DNA from: Polaromonas sp. AER18D-145
GTDB lineage: Bacteria; Pseudomonadota; Gammaproteobacteria; Burkholderiales; Burkholderiaceae_C
Direction of reading: 5' to 3'
Length of the DNA stretch: 64,000 bases
Assembly: GCF_002379095.1 (NCBI RefSeq)
Contig: NZ_NBZV01000007.1
Location: forward strand, 60,590 to 124,589
Position 1 is the first letter of the stretch. The number at the start of each line of letters is the position of its first letter. Below are positions 46,793 to 55,205 of this stretch, one piece after another. The notes under the pieces are model-generated. The model saw nothing but the letters and a program-made list of their open reading frames with translations. It was not told the origin of the DNA and made no database searches. A program made the translations under genes and the position numbers.

Positions 46793-47602
46793 GTGACCAC
46801 CCCTGTCCATCTTTCAGTGCAGGCGCCTCCTGCGCCGCTGCCAGTGCCGCGCGCCAGCCTGCTGGGCCTGATGGCCTGGGGCGTCTTGCTGGCCTTGCTG
46901 GCCCTGTCCTGGAAAGGCGCGGACATGCGCCCCCTGGACCTGCTGCGCGATTCCGGCAACATGGCCGAGTACGCGGCCAGCTTCTTCCCGCCCAACTTCA
47001 ACCAGTGGTCCTACTATCTGGACGAGATGGTGGTGACGGTGCAAATCGCCCTGTGGGGCACGGCCCTGGCCGTGGTCTGCGCGGTGCCGCTGGCCCTGCT
47101 GTCCTCGGCCAATATTGCGCCGGTCTGGGTGCGCCAGCCCATTCGTCGCTTGATGGACGCGGCGCGCGCCATCAACGAGATGGTGTTTGCCATGTTGTTC
47201 ATTGTGGCCGTGGGCCTGGGCCCGTTTGCCGGCGTGCTGGCACTGTGGATTCACACCACCGGCATTCTGGCCAAGCTGTTTTCCGAAGCGGTGGAATCGA
47301 TCGACCCGCAACCCGTCGAGGGCATACGTGCCACGGGTGCCCACGCGCTGGAGGAAATCTTCTACGGCGTGATTCCGCAGGTGTTGCCGCTCTGGATTTC
47401 CTACACGCTGTACCGCTTCGAGTCCAATGTGCGTTCCGCTTCGGTGGTGGGCATGGTGGGCGCCGGTGGCATCGGTGTCGTGTTGTGGGAGATCATTCGC
47501 GGCTTTCAGTATGCCGAAACCTGCGCCGTGATGATCATCATCGTGGTCACCGTCAGTGTGATCGACCTGATCTCGGCGCGTATCCGCAAAGCGCTGGTCT
47601 AG
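46793..47602 (+). CDS. phnE: Phosphonate ABC transporter permease PhnE
   Basis: A 269-residue permease with about six helices: [40 protein letters not shown] and the cytoplasmic loop [20 protein letters not shown], followed by [15 protein letters not shown]. It begins with GTG, 8 bp after phnD. Only one permease gene is present, so it presumably forms a homodimer. Confidence 0.94.
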   Translation: MTTPVHLSVQAPPAPLPVPRASLLGLMAWGVLLALLALSWKGADMRPLDLLRDSGNMAEYAASFFPPNFNQWSYYLDEMVVTVQIALWGTALAVVCAVPLALLSSANIAPVWVRQPIRRLMDAARAINEMVFAMLFIVAVGLGPFAGVLALWIHTTGILAKLFSEAVESIDPQPVEGIRATGAHALEEIFYGVIPQVLPLWISYTLYRFESNVRSASVVGMVGAGGIGVVLWEIIRGFQYAETCAVMIIIVVTVSVIDLISARIRKALV

Positions 47603-47614
47603 GCAGGAACTTTC

Positions 47615-48181
47615 ATGGCATTGACAGTAGAAGAGATCACGGCACTGTTTCAAACGCGGGGGGCCGCGCAGTACGGCGGTGAGGCAATCAACCAGCTCCA
47701 GCATGCGTTGCAGTGCGCCCATCTGGCCGAGCGCTCGGGCGCGTCCCCTGAACTGGTTGCGGCCGCGCTGCTGCACGACCTCGGCCACTTGCTCGTCCAG
47801 CGGGAACCGGCGAAGGAAGCGGGTGTTGACGACCTGCACCAGTACCTGGCGTTGCCGTTTTTGCGCGGTGTCTTCCCGGACGCCGTGCTCGAACCCATTC
47901 GCATGCATGTGGACGCCAAGCGCTATCTCTGCCAGGTGGACAGCCGTTACCAGGCCAGCCTGTCACCGGCGTCGCAGCGCAGCCTGGCGCTGCAGGGCGG
48001 CCCGTTTTCCGGGGAGGAAGCCGCCGCCTTCATGGCGCAGGCCTTTGCCGCCGATGCGGTGGCGCTGCGGCGCTGGGACGACCAGGCCAAGGACCCTGTG
48101 GCGACGCCGCCCGATTGGGCTCACTACCTCGGTGTTCTTAAACAGGCCGCCTCTGCCGGCCTGGCGGAGCCGGTCAGGTAA
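47615..48181 (+). CDS. HD-domain phosphonate oxygenase (PhnZ/TmpB-like)
   Basis: A 188-residue HD-domain protein. Tyr20, Glu23 and His30 (QYGGEAINQLQH) keep the spacing of Tyr24, Glu27 and His34 in PhnZ; His54-Asp55 are the HD pair (LLHDLGH), with later His ligands and a Asp in RRWDDQAKD. PhnZ-type enzymes use a mixed-valence di-iron centre to cleave the C-P bond of hydroxylated phosphonates. It is 12 bp after phnE, in one operon. Its 3' end overlaps phnN on the opposite strand by 58 bp. No PhnY-type hydroxylase is in view. Confidence 0.87.
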   Translation: MALTVEEITALFQTRGAAQYGGEAINQLQHALQCAHLAERSGASPELVAAALLHDLGHLLVQREPAKEAGVDDLHQYLALPFLRGVFPDAVLEPIRMHVDAKRYLCQVDSRYQASLSPASQRSLALQGGPFSGEEAAAFMAQAFAADAVALRRWDDQAKDPVATPPDWAHYLGVLKQAASAGLAEPVR

Positions 48182-48699
48182 TCCGCCAGGCGCTGGCCGG
48201 CGTCGGCCAGCGCTTCATTGTTGACGATGACGCAGTCGGCTGGCATGCCGGCAAAAGTTGCGTTGCGCGCCAGTCTCTCGGCAACGGCCATCTCGCTATC
48301 GCGCCCCCGTTGCGCCAGGCGGATGGCCAGGCGTTCCGGGTCGGTGCTGATCCGGACCACCCGCAGACCGGATGAAGGCGGCAAATTGTTGACATGCGCG
48401 CGTGAGCCGTTGACGACCACGAGGCATCCGGCCCGGACAGCGTCGGCGTAATGGCTGGCGATGCCGTAGCAAAATCCGTGCGCCTGCCAGTGCCAGCTAA
48501 GGCCGCCTGCCTGCAGCAGTCCGGCAAAGGCCGGCGCCGTGACCGGATCGTGGTCGGAGCCCGGCTGCACGGGGCGCGTCACCATGCGACGTGCAAAGAC
48601 GATGTCGGACCGCCCGCTAAGCGCCTGTCGCGCAGCGTCGATCACGCTGTCCTTGCCGGAACCGGACGGTCCGCAGACAAACACCCAGAGGCCGCTCAT
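48124..48699 (-). CDS. phnN: Ribose 1,5-bisphosphate phosphokinase PhnN
   Basis: A 191-residue P-loop kinase of the guanylate-kinase type. VFVCGPSGSGKDSVID binds ATP, followed by FARRMVTRPVQPGSDHDPV in part and HWQAHGFCYGI. PhnN converts ribose 1,5-bisphosphate to PRPP at the end of the C-P lyase pathway. The ATG at 48699 overlaps the upstream DUF1045 stop by 4 bases. Its tail overlaps the HD oxygenase gene on the other strand. Confidence 0.93.
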   Translation of the reverse strand: MSGLWVFVCGPSGSGKDSVIDAARQALSGRSDIVFARRMVTRPVQPGSDHDPVTAPAFAGLLQAGGLSWHWQAHGFCYGIASHYADAVRAGCLVVVNGSRAHVNNLPPSSGLRVVRISTDPERLAIRLAQRGRDSEMAVAERLARNATFAGMPADCVIVNNEALADAGQRLADYLTGSARPAEAACLRTPR

Positions 48700-49391
48700 G
48701 CCCCCAGCCTGACATCCATGACACGCTGAAACGGCGCGCCCGGGTTCCGTTCGACAAACAGGCAGAGCCGGTCCAGGACCAGGGGGGCCCGGGTATTGAG
48801 TCGGTCCACGTCTGCAGCGACCGCCCGGCAGACCTGCTGGGCGAGAGTCCCGTTGACAGGGCCGGTCAATGTCAGATGCAGGCGAAACCTGTCCATCACA
48901 TAGGGGTAGCCATACAGGTCCAGCAGCTCGGTTTCGCGGGCATCCAGGAGGGCTGCGCGGCGGCGGGCCAGCTCTGCCGCCTCGGCCGGGGCGCGCAAGT
49001 CGTCGAGCCCGGCCACGCAGGCCGCCGCCAGCGCCTGCAGGCCGTCGGGCTCGGTCTCGGGAATCAGGGCCACGAAGTTGCCCAGCGCGGCGCCGCGCAG
49101 CGGTCCCAGCGCCACCGGGGCCAGTGTCTGCGCCAGCCTGCCCAGGCGTGCCACCAGATCGGATTCGTCGTGCGCGGCTGACAGCCTGAAGGGCGCTTTC
49201 AACGTGGCGTGGAAGCCGTAACGCCGCGGCTCTGCAGTGATGCCGGCAAACTCCGCCGGTGGCAAGCCTTCCAGCAAGGGCTGGGGCAGCGCCGTGTTGT
49301 CGTGTTCGTTGCGGCCCAGCCAGTGCGCGCCAAATGCCCACCACGGCGAGTGCCGGTCCGGCGCAAAATAAATGGCGTAACGCGCGCTCAT
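48696..49391 (-). CDS. DUF1045 2H-phosphoesterase-like phosphonate metabolism protein
   Basis: A 231-residue protein of the DUF1045 family found in phn operons. Two H-x-T motifs, YGFHATLKAPF and FRLHLTLTGPV, mark the 2H phosphoesterase fold. The locus has no phnP; a 2H protein (PhnPP) is known to open the cyclic ribose phosphate in another bacterium, so this protein likely replaces PhnP. It overlaps phnF and phnN by 4 bases each, a tight phnF-DUF1045-phnN operon. Confidence 0.88.
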   Translation of the reverse strand: MSARYAIYFAPDRHSPWWAFGAHWLGRNEHDNTALPQPLLEGLPPAEFAGITAEPRRYGFHATLKAPFRLSAAHDESDLVARLGRLAQTLAPVALGPLRGAALGNFVALIPETEPDGLQALAAACVAGLDDLRAPAEAAELARRRAALLDARETELLDLYGYPYVMDRFRLHLTLTGPVNGTLAQQVCRAVAADVDRLNTRAPLVLDRLCLFVERNPGAPFQRVMDVRLGA

Positions 49392-50161
49392 GCGCCTGCT
49401 CCCGTGTCATTTCCTGCATTGATCACCAGCTGGACCCGGTCGCCGGAAAACACGGTTTCCCCGTACTTGATCGGCAGGCCGGCCATGTCGACGTCCAGGC
49501 ACTCGACACACAGCACCGGCCGCGTCAGCGGCTGCTTCAGAAGCCGTGCGGTTTCAGCGGACGGCATCTGGGTGGTGACGCGGCTTTCGGCGCGCACGTA
49601 GTCCTCGACACCGAAGTGCCTGAGGATGTCGGTGGTGCAGGTGCCGCGGCCAAGCATGTCGAGCAGGCCGGCGAATCGCCCGGCGGGGTAGTAGGCCGTG
49701 GCCAGCGCGATCGGCTGCTCGTTGGCCTCGTCGAGCATTTCCACCATCAGCACCTTGTCGCCCTTGCCCAGCCGGAGTTCATGCGCCGCGCGTTCGGGTG
49801 CCGGCATCTCCCGGGCGGTGAGCAGCTGTTTGCTCGGCAACAGCCCCTGGCGCTGGAGGTTTTCGCTGAAGCGCGTGCGGCGCGACAACACGTAGTCGAG
49901 CAGTTCGTGCTGGACGAAGGTGCCACGGCCCGGTTCGATCCGCACCAGACCATCACCCTGCAGGGCGGCGACCGCCTGGCGCAGCGTGTGGCGGTTCACA
50001 CCAAAACGTGTGGAGAGCTCGTTTTCACTGGGCAGGCGCCCGGTCGCCGTGAAGGCGCGGTCACGGATTTCGGTGCCCAGTGTGTCGGCAATCTGCTTCC
50101 ACACAGCCACACCGCTGCGCCGGCCGGGCGCGCTGGAAAGAGGGCGTTCGCTTGTCATCAT
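49388..50161 (-). CDS. phnF: Phosphonate metabolism GntR-family regulator PhnF
   Basis: A 257-residue GntR/HutC regulator. The winged helix reads RLPSENELSTRFGVNRHTLR with GDGLVRIEPGRGTFV, and the C-terminal UTRA ligand domain follows (LPSKQLLTAREMPAP, VLMVEMLDEANEQPIAL). PhnF represses phosphonate genes when ligand or phosphate state allows. It is divergent from phnG, with the control region between them. Confidence 0.93.
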   Translation of the reverse strand: MMTSERPLSSAPGRRSGVAVWKQIADTLGTEIRDRAFTATGRLPSENELSTRFGVNRHTLRQAVAALQGDGLVRIEPGRGTFVQHELLDYVLSRRTRFSENLQRQGLLPSKQLLTAREMPAPERAAHELRLGKGDKVLMVEMLDEANEQPIALATAYYPAGRFAGLLDMLGRGTCTTDILRHFGVEDYVRAESRVTTQMPSAETARLLKQPLTRPVLCVECLDVDMAGLPIKYGETVFSGDRVQLVINAGNDTGAGA

Positions 50162-50257
50162 TTGGTCATGTTGTCCGGTTGAACTAGGGTCTTCCTGCAG
50201 CCCTTGTGGTTGTTTGCAGTGACAAACCCAACTCTAGTGACTGATTTAGACATCTGT
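50162..50257. promoter_or_regulatory. Divergent phnF-phnG control region
   Basis: The 96-bp gap holds two small palindromes: GTTTG-CAGTGA-CAAAC (50212-50227) and TCTA-N10-TAGA (50233-50250). Either could be the PhnF operator. No clean -35/-10 pair stands out. Confidence 0.4.
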
Positions 50258-50722
50258 ATGACAAACGAGTCGATAAAGCCCAACCACGAACCCCGCAGGC
50301 GCTGGCTGGCGGTGCTCGCACGCGCCACCCGGCCCGAACTTGAAAAGGCGTGGGTCCTCCTGGGCGACCTGCCACCACTGGCGCATGTCCGGCCTGCCGA
50401 ATCGGGCATGGTCATGCTGCGCGGCCGGGTCGGCGGCACCGGCGACGCCTTCAACCTCGGGGAGGCCAGTGTGACGCGTTGTGCCCTGCGCGTCGGCCCG
50501 GGTGCGCTGGGCGTGGGTTACGCCCTGGGGCGCGACCGCCGCAAGGCCGAACTGATTGCCGTGGTGGATGCGCTGCTGCAGGACCCCACGCGCCACGCAG
50601 ACATCATGCACGCGGTGGTCGAGCCGCTGGCCAGGCAACAGGCCGCGCAGCGGGACGCGACCAGCCGCGCGGCGGCCGCGTCGAAAGTCGAGTTTTTCAC
50701 GTTTGTGCGAGGCCAGGCATGA
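50258..50722 (+). CDS. phnG: C-P lyase subunit PhnG
   Basis: A 154-residue PhnG. PRRRWLAVLARATRPEL, GGTGDAFNLGEASVTRCAL split over the strand, and GYALGRDRRKAEL are typical. PhnG forms the core PhnGHIJ complex that attaches phosphonate to ATP and breaks the C-P bond. The ATG at 50258 matches the family start. Its stop overlaps phnH by 4 bases. Confidence 0.95.
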   Translation: MTNESIKPNHEPRRRWLAVLARATRPELEKAWVLLGDLPPLAHVRPAESGMVMLRGRVGGTGDAFNLGEASVTRCALRVGPGALGVGYALGRDRRKAELIAVVDALLQDPTRHADIMHAVVEPLARQQAAQRDATSRAAAASKVEFFTFVRGQA

Positions 50723-51333
50723 AGCAGAACCATCCGCTGAGTACCGGCTTCGCCGATCCGGTGCATGACGCACAGACTGCTTTTCGCCGTGTGCTCGATG
50801 CGTTGTCACGGCCGGGCCGGCGCTTCGTTCTCGGCGGCCCGGTGCAGGGTCTGGCCCTGGGTCCGGCCATGGCCCATCTGCTGCTTGCACTGACTGACGA
50901 CGACACCCCGGTATGGTGGCCGCACGGTGAAGGCGCCGCCCCGGACTGGCTGCGTTTTCACACCGGGGCGGGTCGGGCGGCTGCGCCGCAAGAGGCGGCT
51001 TTTGCCGTGCTCGTCGATGCGGCGGCCATGCCGCCGCTGGACAGCTTTGCGCCAGGCTCGGCGGAAGCGCCCGAACGCTCGGCCACCTTGCTGGTGGAAG
51101 TGCCCTCGCTGGAGGACGGCCCGGCCGTCGAGTGGCGTGGTCCCGGCATCCAGGACATGCAGACGGTGCGTATTGCCGGCCTGCCCGACCACTTCTGGAC
51201 GCAGTGGCAAGCCAACCACGCCGCGTTTCCGCAAGGGGTGGACATTGTTTTTACCTGCGCCGACCTGGCGCTGGGGCTGCCGCGCACGACCCGCGTGCGG
51301 CGTCTGGAAGGAGTCCAGGGATGCTCCTCATGA
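50719..51333 (+). CDS. phnH: C-P lyase subunit PhnH
   Basis: A 204-residue PhnH. GFADPVHDAQTAFRRVLDAL opens the protein in part, then GPAMAHLLLALTDDDTPVWW and FPQGVDIVFTCADLALGLPR in part, ending TTRVRRLEGVQGCSS. It is a structural part of the core complex. The last four residues and the stop codon come from the left arm of an inserted palindromic element, so the original C-terminus was probably slightly different. Confidence 0.94.
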   Translation: MKQNHPLSTGFADPVHDAQTAFRRVLDALSRPGRRFVLGGPVQGLALGPAMAHLLLALTDDDTPVWWPHGEGAAPDWLRFHTGAGRAAAPQEAAFAVLVDAAAMPPLDSFAPGSAEAPERSATLLVEVPSLEDGPAVEWRGPGIQDMQTVRIAGLPDHFWTQWQANHAAFPQGVDIVFTCADLALGLPRTTRVRRLEGVQGCSS

Positions 51334-51588
51334 TTTGCGCCATGCGCGTTCGAGTCCAAAACGGGATGATTTGCTCGCCAAGACCTCGCAGCGTGTGCCG
51401 AGGCACACGCAAGGGGCTTGGTGGGCAAAGCGCCCGTTTTGGTTCGAACCCGAAGGGGAGTGGTTTTGCGGGCGATCCACTTCGTTGCAAAACCAGGCAA
51501 GGCGTCCAGCCTTGCCTTGGGTTTTTCGCCTCGCGGCTCATCCCGCAAAACCACGCCGCGCGCGGCGAAAATCATGAGGAGCATCCCT
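51317..51588. repeat. 272-bp nested-palindrome element between phnH and phnI
   Basis: Terminal arms 51317-51348 and 51557-51588 are inverted repeats, 29 of 32 bases, the outer 20 identical (AGGGATGCTCCTCATGATTT). Inside are two further hairpins: 51348-51449 (GTTCGAG..CAAAACGGG against CCCGTTTTGGTTCGAAC, with GCGTGTGCC-GAG-GCACACGC at its tip) and about 51460-51553 (GTGGTTTTGCGGG against CCCGCAAAACCAC, with AGGCAAGGC..GCCTTGCCT inside). There is no gene. The left arm supplies the phnH stop and the right arm the phnI ribosome binding site (GAGGAG). Confidence 0.8.
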
Positions 51589-51589
51589 A

Positions 51590-52750
51590 ATGTATGTAGC
51601 CGTCAAGGGCGGCACCGCCGCCATCGAGAACTCCTGGCACCTGCTCGCCGCGCAGCGCCGTGGTGATACCTCGCTGCCGGAGCTGTCGGTTGCCCAGATC
51701 CGCGCGCAGCTGTCGCTGGCGGTGGATCGTGTCATGTCCGAGGGCTCCCTGTACGACCCCGAACTGGCCGCTCTGGCGATCAAGCAGGCCAGTGGCGACT
51801 TGATCGAGGCGATTTTCCTGCTGCGTGCCTACCGCACCACGCTGCCGCGTTTTGGCTACAGCCTGCCGCTGGACACCGCACAGATGAAGCTGACACGCCG
51901 CGTCTCGGCCACGTTCAAGGATGTGCCCGGCGGTCAGGTGCTCGGCGCCACTTATGACTACACCCAGCGCCTGCTGGACTTTGCCCTGTTGGCCGAAGGT
52001 GGCAGTGACGAGGCGCAGCCTGCGCCCCAGGCCGTGGCGCAGGCCTTGCCGGCCAGCATGCCGCGTGTCAACGAATTGATGGCGCGTGAAGGCCTGATGG
52101 AGACACCGCGTCCCGTCGCAGACAGCGAGCCGGGCGACCTGACGCGTGAGCCCCTGATGTTTCCGGCCGACCGGCCGCTGCGCCTGCAGGCCCTGGCGCG
52201 CGGCGACGAAGGCTGGCTGCTGGGCCTGGGCTATTCCACCCAGCGCGGATATGCCAATGCCCATCCGTTTGCCGGTGAAATCCGGCGCGGCACCGTGTCG
52301 GTGGAAATTCTGGCCGACGAGCTTGGCTTCGCAATTGACATCGGCGAGGTGGAAGTCACCGAGTGCCAGATGATCAACCAGTTTGCCGGCAACCGCGAGG
52401 TGCCGCCGCAATTCACCCAAGGCTATGGCCTGGCTTTTGGCGGGGCCGAGCGCAAAAGCATGGCGATGGCGCTGGTCGATCGCGCACTGCGTGCCCGCGA
52501 ACTGGGCGAGCTGGCCGTGGCGCCGGCGCAGGACGAGGAGTTCGTGCTGTCCCATGCCGACAGCCTGGAGGCCTCCGGCTTTGTGCAGCACCTGAAGTTG
52601 CCGCATTACGTGGACTTCCAGTCCGAGCTGGAACTGGTGCGCCGGCTGCGCGCCGCCCATGCGCAGGAAGGGCAGGATGACAAACACGCGGACCAGGGCC
52701 GTGGAGCGCCTACCCCCCACACCGAACCGGCGATACAGAAAGCAGCATGA
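51590..52750 (+). CDS. phnI: C-P lyase subunit PhnI
   Basis: A 386-residue PhnI. MYVAVKGGTAAIENSWHLL, YGYSLPLD-type FGYSLPLDTAQMK, and DEEFVLSHADSLEASGFVQH in part are standard. PhnI has nucleosidase activity and displaces adenine from ATP with the phosphonate. The ATG at 51590 follows GAGGAG located in the inserted element. The C-terminal tail (KHADQGRGAPTPHTEP) is low-complexity. It overlaps phnJ by 4 bases. Confidence 0.95.
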   Translation: MYVAVKGGTAAIENSWHLLAAQRRGDTSLPELSVAQIRAQLSLAVDRVMSEGSLYDPELAALAIKQASGDLIEAIFLLRAYRTTLPRFGYSLPLDTAQMKLTRRVSATFKDVPGGQVLGATYDYTQRLLDFALLAEGGSDEAQPAPQAVAQALPASMPRVNELMAREGLMETPRPVADSEPGDLTREPLMFPADRPLRLQALARGDEGWLLGLGYSTQRGYANAHPFAGEIRRGTVSVEILADELGFAIDIGEVEVTECQMINQFAGNREVPPQFTQGYGLAFGGAERKSMAMALVDRALRARELGELAVAPAQDEEFVLSHADSLEASGFVQHLKLPHYVDFQSELELVRRLRAAHAQEGQDDKHADQGRGAPTPHTEPAIQKAA

Positions 52751-53652
52751 TGGACGAGCATTACAACTTCGGATTTCTTGACGAGCGGACCAAAAAGATG
52801 ATCCGCCGTGCCATGCTCAAGGCGGTCGCCATTCCGGGCTATCAGGTGCCTTTCGGCTCGCGTGAAATGCCCTTCGCCTACGGCTGGGGAACGGGTGGCG
52901 TTCAGGTCACGGCCAGCATCATCGGCCGCACGGATGTCCTCAAGGTGATTGACCAGGGTGCGGACGACACGACCAATGCGGTCAACATCCGCCGCTTTTT
53001 TGCGCGCACCACCGGCGTGCCGACCACGGAGAAAACGGCCGAGGCCACCATCATCCAGACGCGGCACCGCATTCCGGAAGCCGCCTTGACCGAAGCGCAG
53101 ACCATTGTTTACCAGGTGCCCATGCCGGAGCCGCTGTTCCGGCTGGAGCCGCGCCGCCTTGAAACCATCACCATGCACGCGCTGGGGGAATACGGCCTGA
53201 TGAACGTCAAGCTCTACGAGGACATTGCCCAGCTCGGCGCCATTTCCAAGACCTACGACTACCCGGTGCTGGTCAATGAGCGCTACCTGACCTCGCCATC
53301 GCCGATACCGAAGTTCGACAACCCCAAGATGCACATGAACCCGGCCTTGCAGCTGTTCGGGGCAGGCCGGGAAAAACGCATTTACGCCATCCCGCCCTAC
53401 ACCTCTGTGCGCAGCCTGGATTTTGAGGATCACCCGTTTGAAGTGCAGCGCTGGGAGCATGCCTGCGCCCTGTGTGGCGCTGCGGAAAGTTTTCTCGACG
53501 AAATGATTGTGGATGACGAAGGCAGCCGCCTGTTTGTTTGTTCGGACAGTGACTTCTGCAGTGGGCGTCGCGAGGCCGGGCATGTGGGCACGCAGCAGGC
53601 CGTGCAGATGCCGGACGCGCTGGCGCGCCCGGCGGTGGAGGGCGCGCGATGA
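52747..53652 (+). CDS. phnJ: C-P lyase radical SAM subunit PhnJ
   Basis: A 301-residue PhnJ. Cys240, Cys243 and Cys265 match the three [4Fe-4S] ligands and Cys271 the thiyl-radical residue of E. coli PhnJ (each shifted by one). YNFGFLDERTKKMIRRA and FAYGWGTGGVQVTA are family signatures. It breaks the C-P bond by radical chemistry, releasing alkane. It overlaps phnI and phnK by 4 bases each. Confidence 0.96.
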   Translation: MMDEHYNFGFLDERTKKMIRRAMLKAVAIPGYQVPFGSREMPFAYGWGTGGVQVTASIIGRTDVLKVIDQGADDTTNAVNIRRFFARTTGVPTTEKTAEATIIQTRHRIPEAALTEAQTIVYQVPMPEPLFRLEPRRLETITMHALGEYGLMNVKLYEDIAQLGAISKTYDYPVLVNERYLTSPSPIPKFDNPKMHMNPALQLFGAGREKRIYAIPPYTSVRSLDFEDHPFEVQRWEHACALCGAAESFLDEMIVDDEGSRLFVCSDSDFCSGRREAGHVGTQQAVQMPDALARPAVEGAR

Positions 53653-54473
53653 GCAGCGATCTTCTCCTGTCCGTACGCGACGCCGGCAAGCAGTTCATGC
53701 AGGGTCAGCGCCTGCGCTGGGCTTGCCGCGGCGTGAGTTTTGATCTTTACCCCGGCGAGGTGCTGGCCGTCGTGGGTGAATCCGGCTCCGGCAAGTCCAC
53801 GTTGCTGCGCCTGCTGGCGTCCCGCCTGGCGTGTGACGAAGGGTCGGTGCATTACGACCTGCGGGAGGAGGCCGGCAACGGCCTGGCCGCATCACGCGGC
53901 GCGTCCGGGTTGGTGGATCTGGCCGGGCTGTCCGAAGCGCGGCTGCGCTGGCTGGCCCGCACCGACTGGGGCTTTGTCGAACAACATGCACGCGACGGCC
54001 TGCGCATGAATGTTTCGGGCGGCGCCAACATCGGCGAACGCATGATGGCCCTGGGCGCGCGCCATTACGGCAAGCTGCGCGGCGAGGCCCTGAGCTGGAT
54101 GGAACGTGTCGAACTCGACGTGGACCGCATCGACGACCTGCCAGGCACCTACTCGGGCGGCATGCAGCAGCGCCTGCAGATTGCCCGCAACCTGGTGACC
54201 CATCCGCGGCTGGTCTTCATGGACGAGCCGACCACCGGGCTGGATGTCTCGGTGCAGGCGCGGTTGCTTGATCTGCTGCGCGAGCTGGTTGACCAGCTCC
54301 ATCTGGCGGCCGTGATTGTCACGCACGACCTCGCGGTGGCGCGCCTGCTGGCGCACCGCATGCTGGTCATGAAAGACGGCTGCGTGGTCGAGCAGGGCCT
54401 GACCGACCGTGTGCTCGACGACCCGCAGCATCCCTACACCCAGCTGCTGGTGTCTTCCGTTCTCACCCCCTGA
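53649..54473 (+). CDS. phnK: Phosphonate C-P lyase ATP-binding protein PhnK
   Basis: A 274-residue ABC-type ATPase without a permease. [48 protein letters not shown] and THDLAVARLLAHR are intact. PhnK binds the core complex and with PhnL drives its turnover. It starts within the end of phnJ (ATGA-type overlap) and lies 19 bp before phnL. Confidence 0.95.
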   Translation: MSSDLLLSVRDAGKQFMQGQRLRWACRGVSFDLYPGEVLAVVGESGSGKSTLLRLLASRLACDEGSVHYDLREEAGNGLAASRGASGLVDLAGLSEARLRWLARTDWGFVEQHARDGLRMNVSGGANIGERMMALGARHYGKLRGEALSWMERVELDVDRIDDLPGTYSGGMQQRLQIARNLVTHPRLVFMDEPTTGLDVSVQARLLDLLRELVDQLHLAAVIVTHDLAVARLLAHRMLVMKDGCVVEQGLTDRVLDDPQHPYTQLLVSSVLTP

Positions 54474-54492
54474 TTCGCTACCGAGCATCACC

Positions 54493-55191
54493 ATGACTTC
54501 TGTCCTTGAAACCAGCGAGCTCTCCAAGACCTTCACCCTGCACGCGCGAGGCGGCCTGGCGCTGCCTGTTTTTTCCGGCATCAGCCTGAGCGTCGGCCCC
54601 GGCGAGTGCCTGGCGTTGACCGGCCATTCCGGCAGCGGAAAAAGTTCGCTGCTGCGCTGCCTGTACGGCAATTACAGCGCCAGCAGCGGGGAGGTGCGCA
54701 TCCGCCATCAGGAGCAGTGGATCAGCCTGTCCGCGGCCCCGCCGCGCGAGGTGCTGGATGTACGGCGCCGAACGCTCGGTTATGTCTCGCAGTTCCTGCG
54801 CGTGATTCCCCGGGTCTCGACGCTGGACATTGTGGCCGAGCCACTGCGCCGCCTCGGCGTGGCCGCCGACGAGGCGCAGGCCCAGGCCGCGCAATGGCTG
54901 GCGCGGCTGAACCTGCACGAGCGCCTGTGGCACCTGCCACCCGCGACATTTTCAGGCGGTGAGCAGCAACGTGTGAACATCGCGCACGGCCTGATTGCCA
55001 ACCATCCCGTGTTGCTGCTCGACGAACCGACCGCCTCGCTGGATGCCGACAACCGCCGCGTCGTGGTGGAGTTGATTCATGCGGCACGTGCGCGTGGGGC
55101 CGCCGTCGTTGGCATTTTTCACGACGACGAAGTGCGCGAAGCGGTCGCCAGCCGCTGCCTGGATGTCGAACACTATCGCAAATCAAACTGA
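54493..55191 (+). CDS. phnL: Phosphonate C-P lyase ATP-binding protein PhnL
   Basis: A 232-residue ABC-type ATPase. LTGHSGSGKSSLLRCLYGNY, YVSQFLRVIPRVSTLDIV, FSGGEQQRVNIAHGL and LLLDEPTASLDADNRR follow the PhnL pattern, ending FHDDEVREAVASR. It partners PhnK on the core complex. The ATG at 54493 lies 14 bp before phnM ends its upstream gap; phnM begins 14 bp after the phnL stop. Confidence 0.95.
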   Translation: MTSVLETSELSKTFTLHARGGLALPVFSGISLSVGPGECLALTGHSGSGKSSLLRCLYGNYSASSGEVRIRHQEQWISLSAAPPREVLDVRRRTLGYVSQFLRVIPRVSTLDIVAEPLRRLGVAADEAQAQAAQWLARLNLHERLWHLPPATFSGGEQQRVNIAHGLIANHPVLLLDEPTASLDADNRRVVVELIHAARARGAAVVGIFHDDEVREAVASRCLDVEHYRKSN

Positions 55192-55205
55192 ACCGGAAGA
55201 TCCCC

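Noticed and set aside
50247..50264. Pho-box-like repeat (GACAT..TGACA) near the phnG start
   Set aside because: It overlaps the start codon and matches poorly in both halves, a position unsuited to PhoB activation.
51334..51589. Small open frames in the gap between phnH and phnI
   Set aside because: The region is explained by nested inverted repeats; the frames lack binding sites and domain similarity.
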